Assembly: GCA_964628515.1 (NCBI GenBank)
Contig: CAZVNZ010000019.1
Location: 1-60,624, forward strand
DNA from: CAZVNZ01 sp964628515
GTDB taxonomy: Bacteria > Bacillota > Clostridia > Christensenellales > Christensenellaceae
Length of the DNA: 60,624 nt
Direction of reading: 5' to 3'
The notes beneath the pieces were generated by a model. The model was not told the origin of the DNA and searched no databases. It worked only from the letters and a program-made list of their open reading frames with translations. This document shows, one piece after another, positions 14,335-23,591 of the stretch. Each line of letters opens with the position of its first letter. Within the stretch, counting starts at the first letter, position 1. The position numbers and the translations under genes were made by a program.

Positions 14335-16921
14335 GCCTCCTACCCACAACAACTCCAACTATCACCCCAAAAGCGATAATACCAAGCCAAATATACATGG
14401 TGATGTTGGTGCTATCCGCCGTTTTGGGTGCTACTATGGGAGTGTCCGGGTTTATGGGGGTGGGCGCCGGTGTGGGCACGGGCGTGGGAGTGGGCGTGGG
14501 TGCATCCCCTTTTGTGTAAAGCAAAAATGGAGAAAGCTCGTTTACACTAAGTTGAGAAAGATTGTTTTGTGCAATCAATTCTGTTTTTTCTGCCTGCCCG
14601 TTTAAACAATGAATAACGTATACCCTCTTGCCGTTTACACTTTCCGGCACTTTAAAGGAAAGATACAAAGTACCTAAGTGGGAGGGTGCTGTGCCTGTAA
14701 GAGAAACATCTCCCAAAAACAAAGCTTTATTACTTGTTGCAAGGGCGAGCATCTCGTTGCAAACTGCGCAATCATCGTGGAGCTTGTTTGGCACAACTTC
14801 CAATTTTGCGTCTCTGTTTATGTTTCCCGTTACAGAAACGTTGCCGTCCATGCTTTTAAGCTCTGTGTATATAAAGCCGTACTGCCCTATTTTTAGGTTG
14901 GGAGCAGGCTTTGTTTTATCTGTGCCGTAAACCATTTCCGCACAAATATATTCTGTGTCTGAGGGGTCTTCTAAATAACCAAATAGATTAACATTGCCGT
15001 TTTCGGGTGCTAAAATGCCGTCAAGCTCTCCAAATGCAGTACGATTAGAAACATAAAAGGGGTTATACTCCTCCTTTTGTGCTGTGTTGTTTTTTTGCAA
15101 GAAAAGTGCGGTGGTGGCTACATTGGTATCCGTAGTGTTTATGTTTAAAGAGTAATTTGAATTTATAAAATCCGTCTTTAAATACCTTGCATAAATTCCG
15201 GAAGAGTAAAAAGTTGCGGAAGAAGGTACATCGTGCTTAGCTGTGCCGTTAATATTAAGATTAGAGTTTTTAACGTATACAGTGCCAATTTCGCTTGTAA
15301 CTTCATTCCCCATTGGGCCACCGTAGTATATGCCTGAGTATAATCCGCCATTTATATCTATATTTACTTCCGAGCCGTTGCGTATAGTGAGCGTATCGTC
15401 AAATGCAATACCCCAAGTGGCAACAAATCTATCCTCTTGTGTATCTATTTTAACATTTACGGTTGCGTTATCAACTGTAATATTTTGGCTTACAATGCCT
15501 CCTATTTCCACCGCATTTTCTGTTTCGTTGTTCATTTTAAGAGTAGTGTTAAGTTTACCGCCGTTTTTTACAACAGTGTCTGAGGAATGGGTTGCAAGAA
15601 ACCCGTTTATCTCTCGGGATAACTGCTCTGTCATAGTAATGTTGACTTCTCCGCCGTCAATAACCACGGCGCCTTCCCCTTCAAAATAAACACCTGCAAT
15701 ACTCGTACCGCCATACTCTTCATGTGACTCTGACGGACAGCTGTTAATAACGTTTAGACTGCCTTTTTCTCCAATAAACAGAGAGTTTTCCCCCTGCCCT
15801 TCAATGTTTATTGTTCTGTAACTGTCCGCATCTGCAAAAATTGCGCCGTCGTATACGTTTAAGCTTGCGTAATTACCAATATGAAAAGCACCGCTACTAT
15901 AATGGTCATCGCCACCCTTTGCCTTTAAGTTAAACGTGCTACCTTCGTTTATGTTTATCGTTAACATTTCGCTCTCCATTATTACGGGAGTTATTGGATA
16001 ATCGGAGCAGTTTGTTTCGACAAAAAGAGTACCACCACCCATAATGTTTATGCTTGCATCGTTTGTGCGATCCTCGATTATAAAGCCATTATTACTTGTA
16101 GAAGTGATGTAGTTATCCCCATTAAAAAATACATTTATATCGCTTTGGTGGGTTTGCACCAAAAGGGCTGCGGCACCCCAAATATCCTCTACCGTATCGT
16201 TAATGTTTACCCCCTGTAAGCTTACCGTTTTACCGTCTGCGGAGAGGGAAACCCCCTTTGCGCTTTGTCCGGGCAGTATTGCCGTGTGGTCTGCAATGGC
16301 AAAGGTAATTCCGCTGTCCGTTGCGTAATCTCCTGCTTCTACCCGTGTTGGGTCGTCCCCCGAGCCTAATCTAATAACATCGGCAACAATGGGATAGCCC
16401 CCTGTATGGTCCATAGTAGTGTAGGGAAAGACAAGCTCGTTTGCGTGCCCAAGCTCTTCTAATCTGTCCCCCATTAGTTTTCTGTACCAAGTAATATCAA
16501 AAATATTTGTATCGAGAGGTTGATTATTCTCGTCCACCAATTTAAGTGTTATCGCTTCCGGAAGTGTAACCCCCTGCACCTCCTGCCCGTTTGCATCAAA
16601 ATATAATATGGAAAAATTATCGCCGGTCGCCTGTGTGCTTAGAGTATCCCCCTCCTCATTTAAGGCGGTGGCTGAAAAATCCTCATCTTGTTTTTTTTCT
16701 GTGTGATCATTATTAGTAGGTGGCTCTAATGTTGGTTTTAACTCGGAAATGATGTCCCCAGGTACCTCCCCCTCTCCCAAAATGGCGTCTTTAGTAGAAT
16801 TGCTAAACTCTAAACCCTCCGCCTCCTGTGCCATTACGCCGGAAACCGGCATAAGCGTAGCTAAAAAAACCATTACCGTAATGACAATAAAGCATTTTTT
16901 GTACCTTTTAAAAAAACCCAC
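14321..16921 (-). CDS. Large cell-surface protein with variant sorting signal
   Basis: This 866-residue protein has a signal peptide (KKCFIVITVMVFLATLMPVSGV), a long region rich in short beta-strands with repeated N-I-N and V-N-I motifs like right-handed beta-helix or adhesin modules, a Pro-Thr linker (PTPTPTPVPTPAPTP), then VAPKTADS, a membrane segment and the basic tail RRRVRG. This is the layout of a sortase-anchored wall protein, but the motif is PKTAD in place of LPxTG. GGAGGG lies 7 bases before the GTG at 16921, which I prefer over the TTG at 16936. No carbohydrate-binding module can be named. A role in adhesion or glycan binding is inferred. Confidence 0.75.
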   Translation of the reverse strand: MGFFKRYKKCFIVITVMVFLATLMPVSGVMAQEAEGLEFSNSTKDAILGEGEVPGDIISELKPTLEPPTNNDHTEKKQDEDFSATALNEEGDTLSTQATGDNFSILYFDANGQEVQGVTLPEAITLKLVDENNQPLDTNIFDITWYRKLMGDRLEELGHANELVFPYTTMDHTGGYPIVADVIRLGSGDDPTRVEAGDYATDSGITFAIADHTAILPGQSAKGVSLSADGKTVSLQGVNINDTVEDIWGAAALLVQTHQSDINVFFNGDNYITSTSNNGFIIEDRTNDASINIMGGGTLFVETNCSDYPITPVIMESEMLTININEGSTFNLKAKGGDDHYSSGAFHIGNYASLNVYDGAIFADADSYRTINIEGQGENSLFIGEKGSLNVINSCPSESHEEYGGTSIAGVYFEGEGAVVIDGGEVNITMTEQLSREINGFLATHSSDTVVKNGGKLNTTLKMNNETENAVEIGGIVSQNITVDNATVNVKIDTQEDRFVATWGIAFDDTLTIRNGSEVNIDINGGLYSGIYYGGPMGNEVTSEIGTVYVKNSNLNINGTAKHDVPSSATFYSSGIYARYLKTDFINSNYSLNINTTDTNVATTALFLQKNNTAQKEEYNPFYVSNRTAFGELDGILAPENGNVNLFGYLEDPSDTEYICAEMVYGTDKTKPAPNLKIGQYGFIYTELKSMDGNVSVTGNINRDAKLEVVPNKLHDDCAVCNEMLALATSNKALFLGDVSLTGTAPSHLGTLYLSFKVPESVNGKRVYVIHCLNGQAEKTELIAQNNLSQLSVNELSPFLLYTKGDAPTPTPTPVPTPAPTPINPDTPIVAPKTADSTNITMYIWLGIIAFGVIVGVVVGRRRVRG

Positions 16922-17085
16922 TAATTTTCCCTCCAATGCGTTGTTTTATGTTAAAGTTGTGTTGTGTTGTGCTAATGTTGTGTTATATTAAAATTATACA
17001 ATTTAATTGAGGAGATTGCAATAGCTTGCATTATTTATTTTTTGTGTATAATAATTATATAAACTAAAGAAAGGACGCAGAGCAG

Positions 17086-17373
17086 ATGATTGAATTGCAA
17101 GACATTATAAATGGTGTTTTAGAGATTGTGCCAAAATATTCCGTAAAAAGCGTAGGCTTGTTTGGCTCTTATGCACAAAACAAGCACACGGAGAAAAGTG
17201 ATGTTGATTTGCTTATTGAATTTGCCTCTCCTGCGGTTTCTTTACTTATGATTTTTGCACTAAAGTACGATTTAGAAGAGCGTTTAGGCGTAAACGTAGA
17301 CGTTATACACGGACCTCTTGCCCCTAATTCTATGATTATTTTAGATAAGGTGGTGCCAATTTATGAACAATAG
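17086..17373 (+). CDS. MNT-type nucleotidyltransferase (MntA-like antitoxin)
   Basis: The 95-residue protein has the minimal nucleotidyltransferase signature GLFGSYAQNKHTEKSDVDLL, with GS and D-x-D catalytic positions. MntA proteins of this size AMPylate and silence the HepT ribonuclease toxin. Here the following hepT frame stops after 24 codons, so the antitoxin is left alone. The ATG at 17086 follows AAAGGACG. The stop overlaps the start of the hepT remnant by 11 bases, the normal layout of an intact mntA-hepT pair. Confidence 0.8.
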   Translation: MIELQDIINGVLEIVPKYSVKSVGLFGSYAQNKHTEKSDVDLLIEFASPAVSLLMIFALKYDLEERLGVNVDVIHGPLAPNSMIILDKVVPIYEQ

Positions 17374-17437
17374 AGATAGACAAATATTACTCAAAATAAT
17401 TGATGAAGCACAGCTTGTTAGCGGTTTAAAACAGTAA
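17363..17437 (+). pseudogene. Truncated HepT/DUF86 toxin remnant
   Basis: The 24-codon frame encodes MNNRDRQILLKIIDEAQLVS and then LKQ before TAA. The start is typical of HepT (HEPN-domain) toxins, but the R-x4-6-H RNase motif and about 100 residues are missing. The sequence after the stop shows no continuing similarity, so the loss looks like a deletion and not a point mutation. Confidence 0.6.
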
Positions 17438-17594
17438 ATAAAGAGCCACAGCCTCTAAAGCCTGACTCTATTAACATTTAGCTAACCTACTTTCTATTTC
17501 CACCCACCCAAAAAGATTGTTTACCCCACCCAAAAAAAGTGTATATAAACCCAAACCAAAATACCCACTAAAAAAAATCACAAGGTAAACAATT

Positions 17595-18875
17595 ATGAAA
17601 GAAATAAATAAATCTCCATACAATCCACAATTTTCTGTAAAAACTGTACTAAAAAGCCTTTTGGTAGGAGGGGGTGCAGGGTTTGTTGCCGTTTTGTTTC
17701 GCATTTGTATTACTAAAGCCTTTGAAGGCGGACAATTTATTACACAGCTTGCTAAAACCAATGTTTTTGTGGGCATACTTTGGTTTGTTGTACTTATAGC
17801 AGGGGTTGTAGCCGTGGGAAAACTACTGAAGGCGGAGCCTTTAATAGGCGGTAGCGGTATTCCCTCCCTTGAGGGCGAGCTAAAGGGAATTTTTAATCAG
17901 CACCCAATCAAAGTGCTTGTATACAAATTTATTAGCGGAATAATTGCCATTGGTGCAGGGCTTTCTTTAGGTAGGGAAGGTCCTTGTATACAAATGGGGG
18001 GTGTGATAGGCAAGCTGTTTACAGGAAAGGGCGATGACACCGAAAAAAACCTACTCCTTACGGCAGGAGGAGCGGCAGGGCTGGCGGCGGCATTTAGCGC
18101 ACCTTTAGCCGGAGTAATGTTTGCGGTTGAAGAGGTACATAAAAGCGCAAAAGCGGATATTTTAATAACGGCAATAGCCGCTTGCGGAGTATCGGGCATT
18201 GTTACACGGCTAATGCTTGGAGATGCACCTATTTTTAATATAGATTTATCCGCAACCATAGAGTTTAAAGATTATTGGCTGATACTTATGCTTGGGGTAA
18301 TAACGGGGGGAGTGGGAGCGTTTTACAACTATTCTCTTAAAAAAATGCAACAAGGGTACGACTTAATTAAAAAAATCCCTTCCTATTACAAAAGCGTGTT
18401 TCCCTTTATGCTATGGGGAATACTTGCCTTTGCGTTCCCCTATGTCCTTGGGGGCGGAGAGGGATTGGTGGAGAAAATCACAGACGGCAGTTTTTCCTTT
18501 TATATGATACTCCTTTTATTTGCTATAAAACTGTTTTTTTCGGTGTTTTCCTTTGCCTCGGGTGTACCCGGGGGTATTTTAATGCTTATTATAGTGTTGG
18601 GCGGTTTGGTGGGCAGTTTGTTTGGCATGGCTACCCAAACCCTTTTAATAAATAATTCTGCGATTTACGCTATGGCGGCGCTGTTTGGAGCTGTTGTAAG
18701 AGCACCCATAACGGGCATTTTACTTGTATGCGAAATGAGCAACGCCTTTAGCCAACTTTTACCTATTACAATAACCGTACTTATTGCTTATTTGGTAGCG
18801 GAACTGCTTAAATCTCAGCCCGTATACGACGCCTTGCTTACACGCAACATTGCACTTTACAAAAATCGTAGCTAA
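17595..18875 (+). CDS. ClC-family chloride/proton antiporter
   Basis: The 426-residue membrane protein shows the ClC selectivity signatures GGSGIPSLEG and GREGPCIQMG, the latter with the gating glutamate. The second glutamate that passes protons in exchangers is kept in VMFAVEEVHKS. It should exchange Cl- for H+ across the membrane and help in acid resistance or pH balance. It has no C-terminal CBS or TrkA domains. The fluoride-selective CLC-F pattern is not seen. AAGGT precedes the ATG. It converges on phoR with only 2 bases between the stops. Confidence 0.9.
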   Translation: MKEINKSPYNPQFSVKTVLKSLLVGGGAGFVAVLFRICITKAFEGGQFITQLAKTNVFVGILWFVVLIAGVVAVGKLLKAEPLIGGSGIPSLEGELKGIFNQHPIKVLVYKFISGIIAIGAGLSLGREGPCIQMGGVIGKLFTGKGDDTEKNLLLTAGGAAGLAAAFSAPLAGVMFAVEEVHKSAKADILITAIAACGVSGIVTRLMLGDAPIFNIDLSATIEFKDYWLILMLGVITGGVGAFYNYSLKKMQQGYDLIKKIPSYYKSVFPFMLWGILAFAFPYVLGGGEGLVEKITDGSFSFYMILLLFAIKLFFSVFSFASGVPGGILMLIIVLGGLVGSLFGMATQTLLINNSAIYAMAALFGAVVRAPITGILLVCEMSNAFSQLLPITITVLIAYLVAELLKSQPVYDALLTRNIALYKNRS

Positions 18876-18877
18876 AA

Positions 18878-20578
18878 CTATTTTTTAGGAAAACGCAACA
18901 CAAACTCGCTGCCTTCTTCCCCGCTTTTTAGGGTAATATCCCCTTTATACAGCATCATAATGTGCTTTGCAATGGCAAGCCCAAGCCCTGTGCCTTCTAT
19001 ACTGCCACCGCCCGAGTTTTTGGCTCTGTAAAAACGCTCAAATACCCTGTCTTGCTCCTCTTTGGGCACGCCTATGCCCGTATCTTTAATGCTTATGTAA
19101 TTAGCTTCCTCGTCCTCGTATAAATTAATTTCTACCTTGCCGTCTTGACGGTTATATTTAACTGCGTTATCCGCTAAATTAAGCAACAGCTCTTTTAGCC
19201 TGTTTGGGTTGGCTCTAAATTTAATATCTCCATTAATTTCCATGGAAATATTGCGTTTTTTTGCATTTTGCTCTAAAAGGGCGCACACCTTTTCTGCCAC
19301 CTCTCTAACCTCTATGGCGGTAATGTTTTCGTCCATTGCAATGTGGTCTAACTCGGACAGTTTTAGGGTATCGTTAATTAAACAAATAAGTCTGTCCGCC
19401 TCCTCCTCTATGCGTTTTGCATAGTGCTTTTCCTCGTTATGCGCCATATCGTGAGTAATAAGTTGAGCATAACCGCTAATGGAAGTTAAGGGGGTTTTAA
19501 GTTCGTGAGAAACATTGGTGGCAAAGCTTTTGCGCATTTCCTCCGCTTTTTTGATTTCTGTAACATCGCTTATTATTATGAGCATACCCACACCATTTGC
19601 GGAAATGGCAGGCTCGTTTACAATACTTGTAAAAAATCTGTAAGTGTTATCCTTAATTTTGTAGTCAAAAACCACACGCTTTTTGTTTTTAAGGGAGTAA
19701 TCAAATTTGTTTAAAATATGGCTGGAACGTATAAAATGCAATATATTTACGTTGTCCGAGTCAAAATCCACTTCAAAAATCTTTCTTGCCCGTTTGTTTA
19801 TAAGCAAAACATCGCTGTCCTCGTCTAAAATAAGCAAGCCTTCCTGTATGCTGTCTAAAATAACCACAGATTTGCTTGTTTCTTCCTTTACACGTTTAAT
19901 ATACCTGTTTACACGTTTGGAAATTCGCAAAAATGCCTGAGAAATCTCCTCTAACTCTTTGTAATCTCCCACAATTTCCACCGTTGCTTTTGTACCTGCC
20001 ATATAATCTTGTATTGCAGCCTCCAAACTGTAAAAAGGCCTTAAAAACCGCTTTGCAAGCATAAAAGAAAATACTATTGCTATAATCAACATCACTATAA
20101 GAATTAAAATCATGGCAGGCATAGTATTTTTTATTATGATGTTGGCGTTATCTACGGGTCTTGCTATTCTGATAACTACATCGTTATCCATTAGCTTTGC
20201 CACGTATAAGGTGTCTATCCTGGTGGTGGCGGAAACTCTGTTTGCTCTGCCGTACCCCTCTTTTAGCGCTTGAGCCACTTCCTCCCTTTCCAAATGATTT
20301 TCCGTGGTTTGTGCGCCTGAATCTCCCAGTATTCTGCCGTCTTTTGCTATAAAAGTTATGCGTGTGTTTTGCATAAAGGCATCTTTGTATGTTTTTGCCG
20401 TTAGGTTATAATCCGTACTGTCTTTTGCACTTAGTACAACTGCGTTTAAGTCCCCCCTAAGTGCATTTTCCATATCCTTTATATATGCGTTTTTAAAGCT
20501 ATTTATACTTACTGCCGCCGTTATAATTTGTGCAATTAAAACCGCACATATTAATACTGTTACTATACGCTTTTTCAC
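18878..20578 (-). CDS. phoR: PhoR-type sensor histidine kinase
   Basis: The 566-residue kinase has a first membrane helix (residues 5-27), an extracytoplasmic sensor to about 155, a second helix (ILILIVMLIIAIVFSFML), a HAMP-like segment, a PAS domain (from about 240, SIQEGLLILDEDSDVLLINK), the phospho-acceptor box SHELKTPLTSISGY and the N, G1 (DTGIGVP) and G2 (GTGLGLAI) boxes. It should sense phosphate limitation through the Pst/PhoU complex and phosphorylate its partner. Its GTG start overlaps the response-regulator stop by one base, so the two are translationally coupled. Position next to phoU-pst supports the name. Confidence 0.88.
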   Translation of the reverse strand: MKKRIVTVLICAVLIAQIITAAVSINSFKNAYIKDMENALRGDLNAVVLSAKDSTDYNLTAKTYKDAFMQNTRITFIAKDGRILGDSGAQTTENHLEREEVAQALKEGYGRANRVSATTRIDTLYVAKLMDNDVVIRIARPVDNANIIIKNTMPAMILILIVMLIIAIVFSFMLAKRFLRPFYSLEAAIQDYMAGTKATVEIVGDYKELEEISQAFLRISKRVNRYIKRVKEETSKSVVILDSIQEGLLILDEDSDVLLINKRARKIFEVDFDSDNVNILHFIRSSHILNKFDYSLKNKKRVVFDYKIKDNTYRFFTSIVNEPAISANGVGMLIIISDVTEIKKAEEMRKSFATNVSHELKTPLTSISGYAQLITHDMAHNEEKHYAKRIEEEADRLICLINDTLKLSELDHIAMDENITAIEVREVAEKVCALLEQNAKKRNISMEINGDIKFRANPNRLKELLLNLADNAVKYNRQDGKVEINLYEDEEANYISIKDTGIGVPKEEQDRVFERFYRAKNSGGGSIEGTGLGLAIAKHIMMLYKGDITLKSGEEGSEFVLRFPKK

Positions 20579-21228
20579 TATTCTACCTCAAATTTATACC
20601 CTACTCCACGCACCGTTTTTATATACTGCCCTCCTACGCCAAGCTTTTTGCGTAAGGTTTTTATGTGCATATCTATGGTACGTGTTTCTATTTGTGCATC
20701 TATTCCCCAAACATTGTTTAGCAAAGATTCTCTTGTTATTACTTTATTTAAGTTTAGCATAAAATATTTAAGCATTTCAAACTCTTTATAGGTAAGCTCC
20801 GCCCTTTTGCCGTCTACATATATCCTTCGTGCAATATCGTCTAAGGTTATTATGCCTACTTCTATGGCGGATGCCTTTTCTCTGCTTGTGCGTCTAAGCG
20901 CTCCCTTTACCCGTGCTATAAGCTCTAATACCATAAATGGTTTTGTTATGTAATCTTGTGCACCTAAATTAAGCCCGGTAACTTTGTCTAACTCTGTTGC
21001 CCTTGCGGTTAAAAATATTACAGGGGTTTTAAGCCTCTCGAAAAGCTCAAAACCGCTTATTCCGGGGAGCATCACATCTAAAAGAATTAAATCGAAACTG
21101 CTTTGCGCCTCTAAATATTCCTCTGCGCTTCCAAAGCTTACAACTTCGTACCCTGCGGATTTCAGCGTTACGCATATTAGCTCGTTTACCGATTTATCGT
21201 CCTCTATAACACAAATTTTTTCTGCCAT
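20578..21228 (-). CDS. phoP: PhoP/PhoB-type OmpR-family response regulator
   Basis: The 216-residue protein has a receiver domain (VIEDDKSVNE, phospho-Asp in LILLDVMLPGI, Lys in DYITKPF) and an OmpR winged helix (residues about 120-215) ending VRGVGYKFEVE. It should bind Pho boxes with TTTACA-type repeats, such as those before pstS. It lies just downstream of phoU in a leftward run pstS-C-A-B-phoU-phoP-phoR, so its level likely rises with the transporter. Confidence 0.9.
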   Translation of the reverse strand: MAEKICVIEDDKSVNELICVTLKSAGYEVVSFGSAEEYLEAQSSFDLILLDVMLPGISGFELFERLKTPVIFLTARATELDKVTGLNLGAQDYITKPFMVLELIARVKGALRRTSREKASAIEVGIITLDDIARRIYVDGKRAELTYKEFEMLKYFMLNLNKVITRESLLNNVWGIDAQIETRTIDMHIKTLRKKLGVGGQYIKTVRGVGYKFEVE

Positions 21229-21258
21229 AACCTTCCTTCTTTGCTTAGTATATTTATA

Positions 21259-21915
21259 TTATAATATACGTTGCTCTTTATGTACACCTGTAATTGCAAA
21301 GGTTGTCCACTCCCCTATATTTTGGGCGTGGTCTCCTATTCGCTCTAAATATTTTGCTACCATTAAGTAGTCTATGTAGCTGTCTATATGGGTTTTATCC
21401 TCTATTATATTTTGAATAAGCTCGTGTTTTACCATATTAAAAAGACGGTCTACATCGTCATCTTTATCTATAACATTTTTTGCAAGAGCGGTATCCTTTT
21501 TTACATAGGCATCTATGGCAAGTTGCATCATATTTGCCACCGTTTTACCCATTTTTATTATGTAGTCCGGAGGTTTGGGAGCATCATTTTTGCACAAATG
21601 TATAGATATTTCTGCAATATCTGCACATTGGTCACAAATTCGCTCTATGTCCGTTATCATTTTAAGGGCGGTGGAAATTTGCCGTAAATCTCCCGCTACC
21701 GGTTGTTGACGCATTATTAACTTCATAGAACGGCTTTCTATCTGCCTCGCAAGCCCGTCTGCAATGTCGTCGCTACTTACTATTTTTTCCGCTTTCTCCA
21801 TATCCTTTGTGCTAAGTACATCTATGGCGTCCACAATTATTTCCTCTGCGTATGCACCCATGCGTATTAGCTCTAAATTAAGTTTTTCCAGCTCTAAATC
21901 GTATTTGTTTCTCAT
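21259..21915 (-). CDS. phoU: Phosphate signalling protein PhoU
   Basis: This 218-residue all-helical protein shows the two PhoU repeats, each with an acidic metal-binding motif (EKIVSSDDIADGL and VIDKDDDVDRLF) and the conserved RQQPVAGDLRQI. PhoU links the Pst transporter to the PhoR kinase and damps both when phosphate is plentiful. Length and motifs are normal. It follows pstB by 38 bases. Confidence 0.95.
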   Translation of the reverse strand: MRNKYDLELEKLNLELIRMGAYAEEIIVDAIDVLSTKDMEKAEKIVSSDDIADGLARQIESRSMKLIMRQQPVAGDLRQISTALKMITDIERICDQCADIAEISIHLCKNDAPKPPDYIIKMGKTVANMMQLAIDAYVKKDTALAKNVIDKDDDVDRLFNMVKHELIQNIIEDKTHIDSYIDYLMVAKYLERIGDHAQNIGEWTTFAITGVHKEQRIL

Positions 21916-21953
21916 GTTTACTCCTTATTTTTATTGTATATATCTAAAAAATA

Positions 21954-22709
21954 TTAACCGAATCTACCCGTAATATAATCCTCTGTGCGTTTATCCTTAG
22001 GCATACCGAATATATTTTCCGTAGAATCAAACTCCACCATTTCTCCTAAGAGGAAAAATGCCGTTTTATCGGATATACGCACCGCTTGTTGCATATTGTG
22101 GGTTACTATTGCAACGGTGTAGGTTTTTTTAAGCTCGCTCATTAAATCCTCTATTTTTGTAGTGGAAATAGGGTCTAAGGCGGAGGTTGGCTCGTCCATC
22201 AATATTACCTCGGGAGAAACGGCAATGGCTCTTGCTATGCACATTCTTTGCTGTTGTCCACCGGACAGCCCCAGAGCGCTTTTTTTAAGCCTGTCTTTTA
22301 CTTCCTCAAAAAGAGCGGCACCCTTTAGGCTTTTTTCTACAATTTCGTCTAACTCCCTTTTGTTTTTAATGCCATGTACTTTAGGTCCGTAGGCAATATT
22401 ATCGTAAATGCTCATAGGGAAGGGGTTTGGTTTTTGAAACACCATGCCTATTTTTTTGCGAAGTATGGTAACATCCACCTTTGGACTGTAAATATCCTCA
22501 TTATCCATTGTAACCTCGCCTGTTATTTTTACACCGTCTATTAAATCGTTCATACGGTTTAGGGTTTTTAAATAGGTGGATTTTCCGCAACCCGAGGGGC
22601 CTATAAAGGCGGTTATCTTTTTTTCCTCTATTTCTATATTAATATCCTTTAGGGCATGGTTGGTGCCGTAATATAAATTTAGGTTTTTTGTGTATATTTT
22701 TGTGCTCAT
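21954..22709 (-). CDS. pstB: Phosphate ABC transporter ATP-binding protein PstB
   Basis: The 251-residue ATPase has Walker A GPSGCGKST, the Q-loop KPNPFPMSIYDN typical of PstB, signature LSGGQQQRMCIARAI and Walker B VILMDEPTSALD. It powers high-affinity phosphate uptake through PstA and PstC. Full length, no odd residues. It lies 9 bases after pstA. Confidence 0.97.
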   Translation of the reverse strand: MSTKIYTKNLNLYYGTNHALKDINIEIEEKKITAFIGPSGCGKSTYLKTLNRMNDLIDGVKITGEVTMDNEDIYSPKVDVTILRKKIGMVFQKPNPFPMSIYDNIAYGPKVHGIKNKRELDEIVEKSLKGAALFEEVKDRLKKSALGLSGGQQQRMCIARAIAVSPEVILMDEPTSALDPISTTKIEDLMSELKKTYTVAIVTHNMQQAVRISDKTAFFLLGEMVEFDSTENIFGMPKDKRTEDYITGRFG

Positions 22710-22718
22710 TTCTATATG

Positions 22719-23591
22719 TTACCTTTCAAATTTTTTGCTTAAAAAGCCTGTAAGCAGGTTTATTATAAGCACTACTACCACCAACACGGCGGCAATGCCG
22801 AAGGCAAAATCGTTTTGCCCTTTTGCCGCAAAGGTGTATAGCTGTACCGTGAGGGTTGCCCCCGATTGGGTGGCATGGGTAAAAAAGTCCGCAGGCATTG
22901 CCGTACCTATCCCCGATGTAAATATAAGTGCCGCACTTTCGCCCACTATTCTGCCAATGCTCAAAATAATAGCGGTAATAACTCCGGGAATTGCACTTGG
23001 CAGTATTATTGTGCGTATCATATACCATTTTGTAGTGCCAATGCCAAGTGCCCCCTCTCTATACTGAATGGGTACGGTTTTTAGCGCTTCTTGAGTGGTT
23101 CGCACTATTATGGGGAGTATCATAAGCACTAAGGTTAGCGCACCCGAAAGTATGGAATAGCCTAATTTTAGGGTTACACCAAAAAATATTGCCCCAAACA
23201 AACCGTAAAGTATGGATGGTATACCTGCCAAAGTTTCTGTTGTAAACTCTATTAGCCGTACCACTTTGCCCTTTTTGGCGTACTCGCTTAAATAAATTGC
23301 ACCGCCCACACCAATGGGGGTTACAATAAGCAGGGTTATGCCTATCATATACAATGTGTTTATAATACTTGGGAGTATGCCCACCGTCTTATTTAGCGCA
23401 CTGGGTGCGGTGGTTAAAAATTCGGGCGTAATAACGGGCAAACCCCTATACATTATGTATATGAGCATATAAAGCAAGAGTGCCACGGTAAAAATTGCGC
23501 AAGCATATATAAGCACCTTTAAAAAAGCATCTAAAGGGCGTCTTTTTTTATGAAAAATACTAATGTTGTTGGAGAGCTTTTCATTTGTCAT
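22719..23591 (-). CDS. pstA: Phosphate ABC transporter permease PstA
   Basis: The 290-residue membrane protein has six hydrophobic segments and the permease EAA-like loop EGALGIGTTKWYMIRTIILP typical of PstA. It forms half of the phosphate channel with PstC. Its start overlaps the pstC stop by 11 bases, so the two are translationally coupled. Confidence 0.95.
   Translation of the reverse strand: MTNEKLSNNISIFHKKRRPLDAFLKVLIYACAIFTVALLLYMLIYIMYRGLPVITPEFLTTAPSALNKTVGILPSIINTLYMIGITLLIVTPIGVGGAIYLSEYAKKGKVVRLIEFTTETLAGIPSILYGLFGAIFFGVTLKLGYSILSGALTLVLMILPIIVRTTQEALKTVPIQYREGALGIGTTKWYMIRTIILPSAIPGVITAIILSIGRIVGESAALIFTSGIGTAMPADFFTHATQSGATLTVQLYTFAAKGQNDFAFGIAAVLVVVVLIINLLTGFLSKKFER

Noticed and set aside
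14235..14519. Forward Gly/Val-rich frame over the Pro-Thr linker of the surface protein
   Set aside because: The composition is the antisense of the leftward PT-repeat region, with no start signal.
16749..16991. Forward frame opposite the start of the surface-protein gene
   Set aside because: It is a shadow of the leftward gene, without ribosome binding site or known domain.
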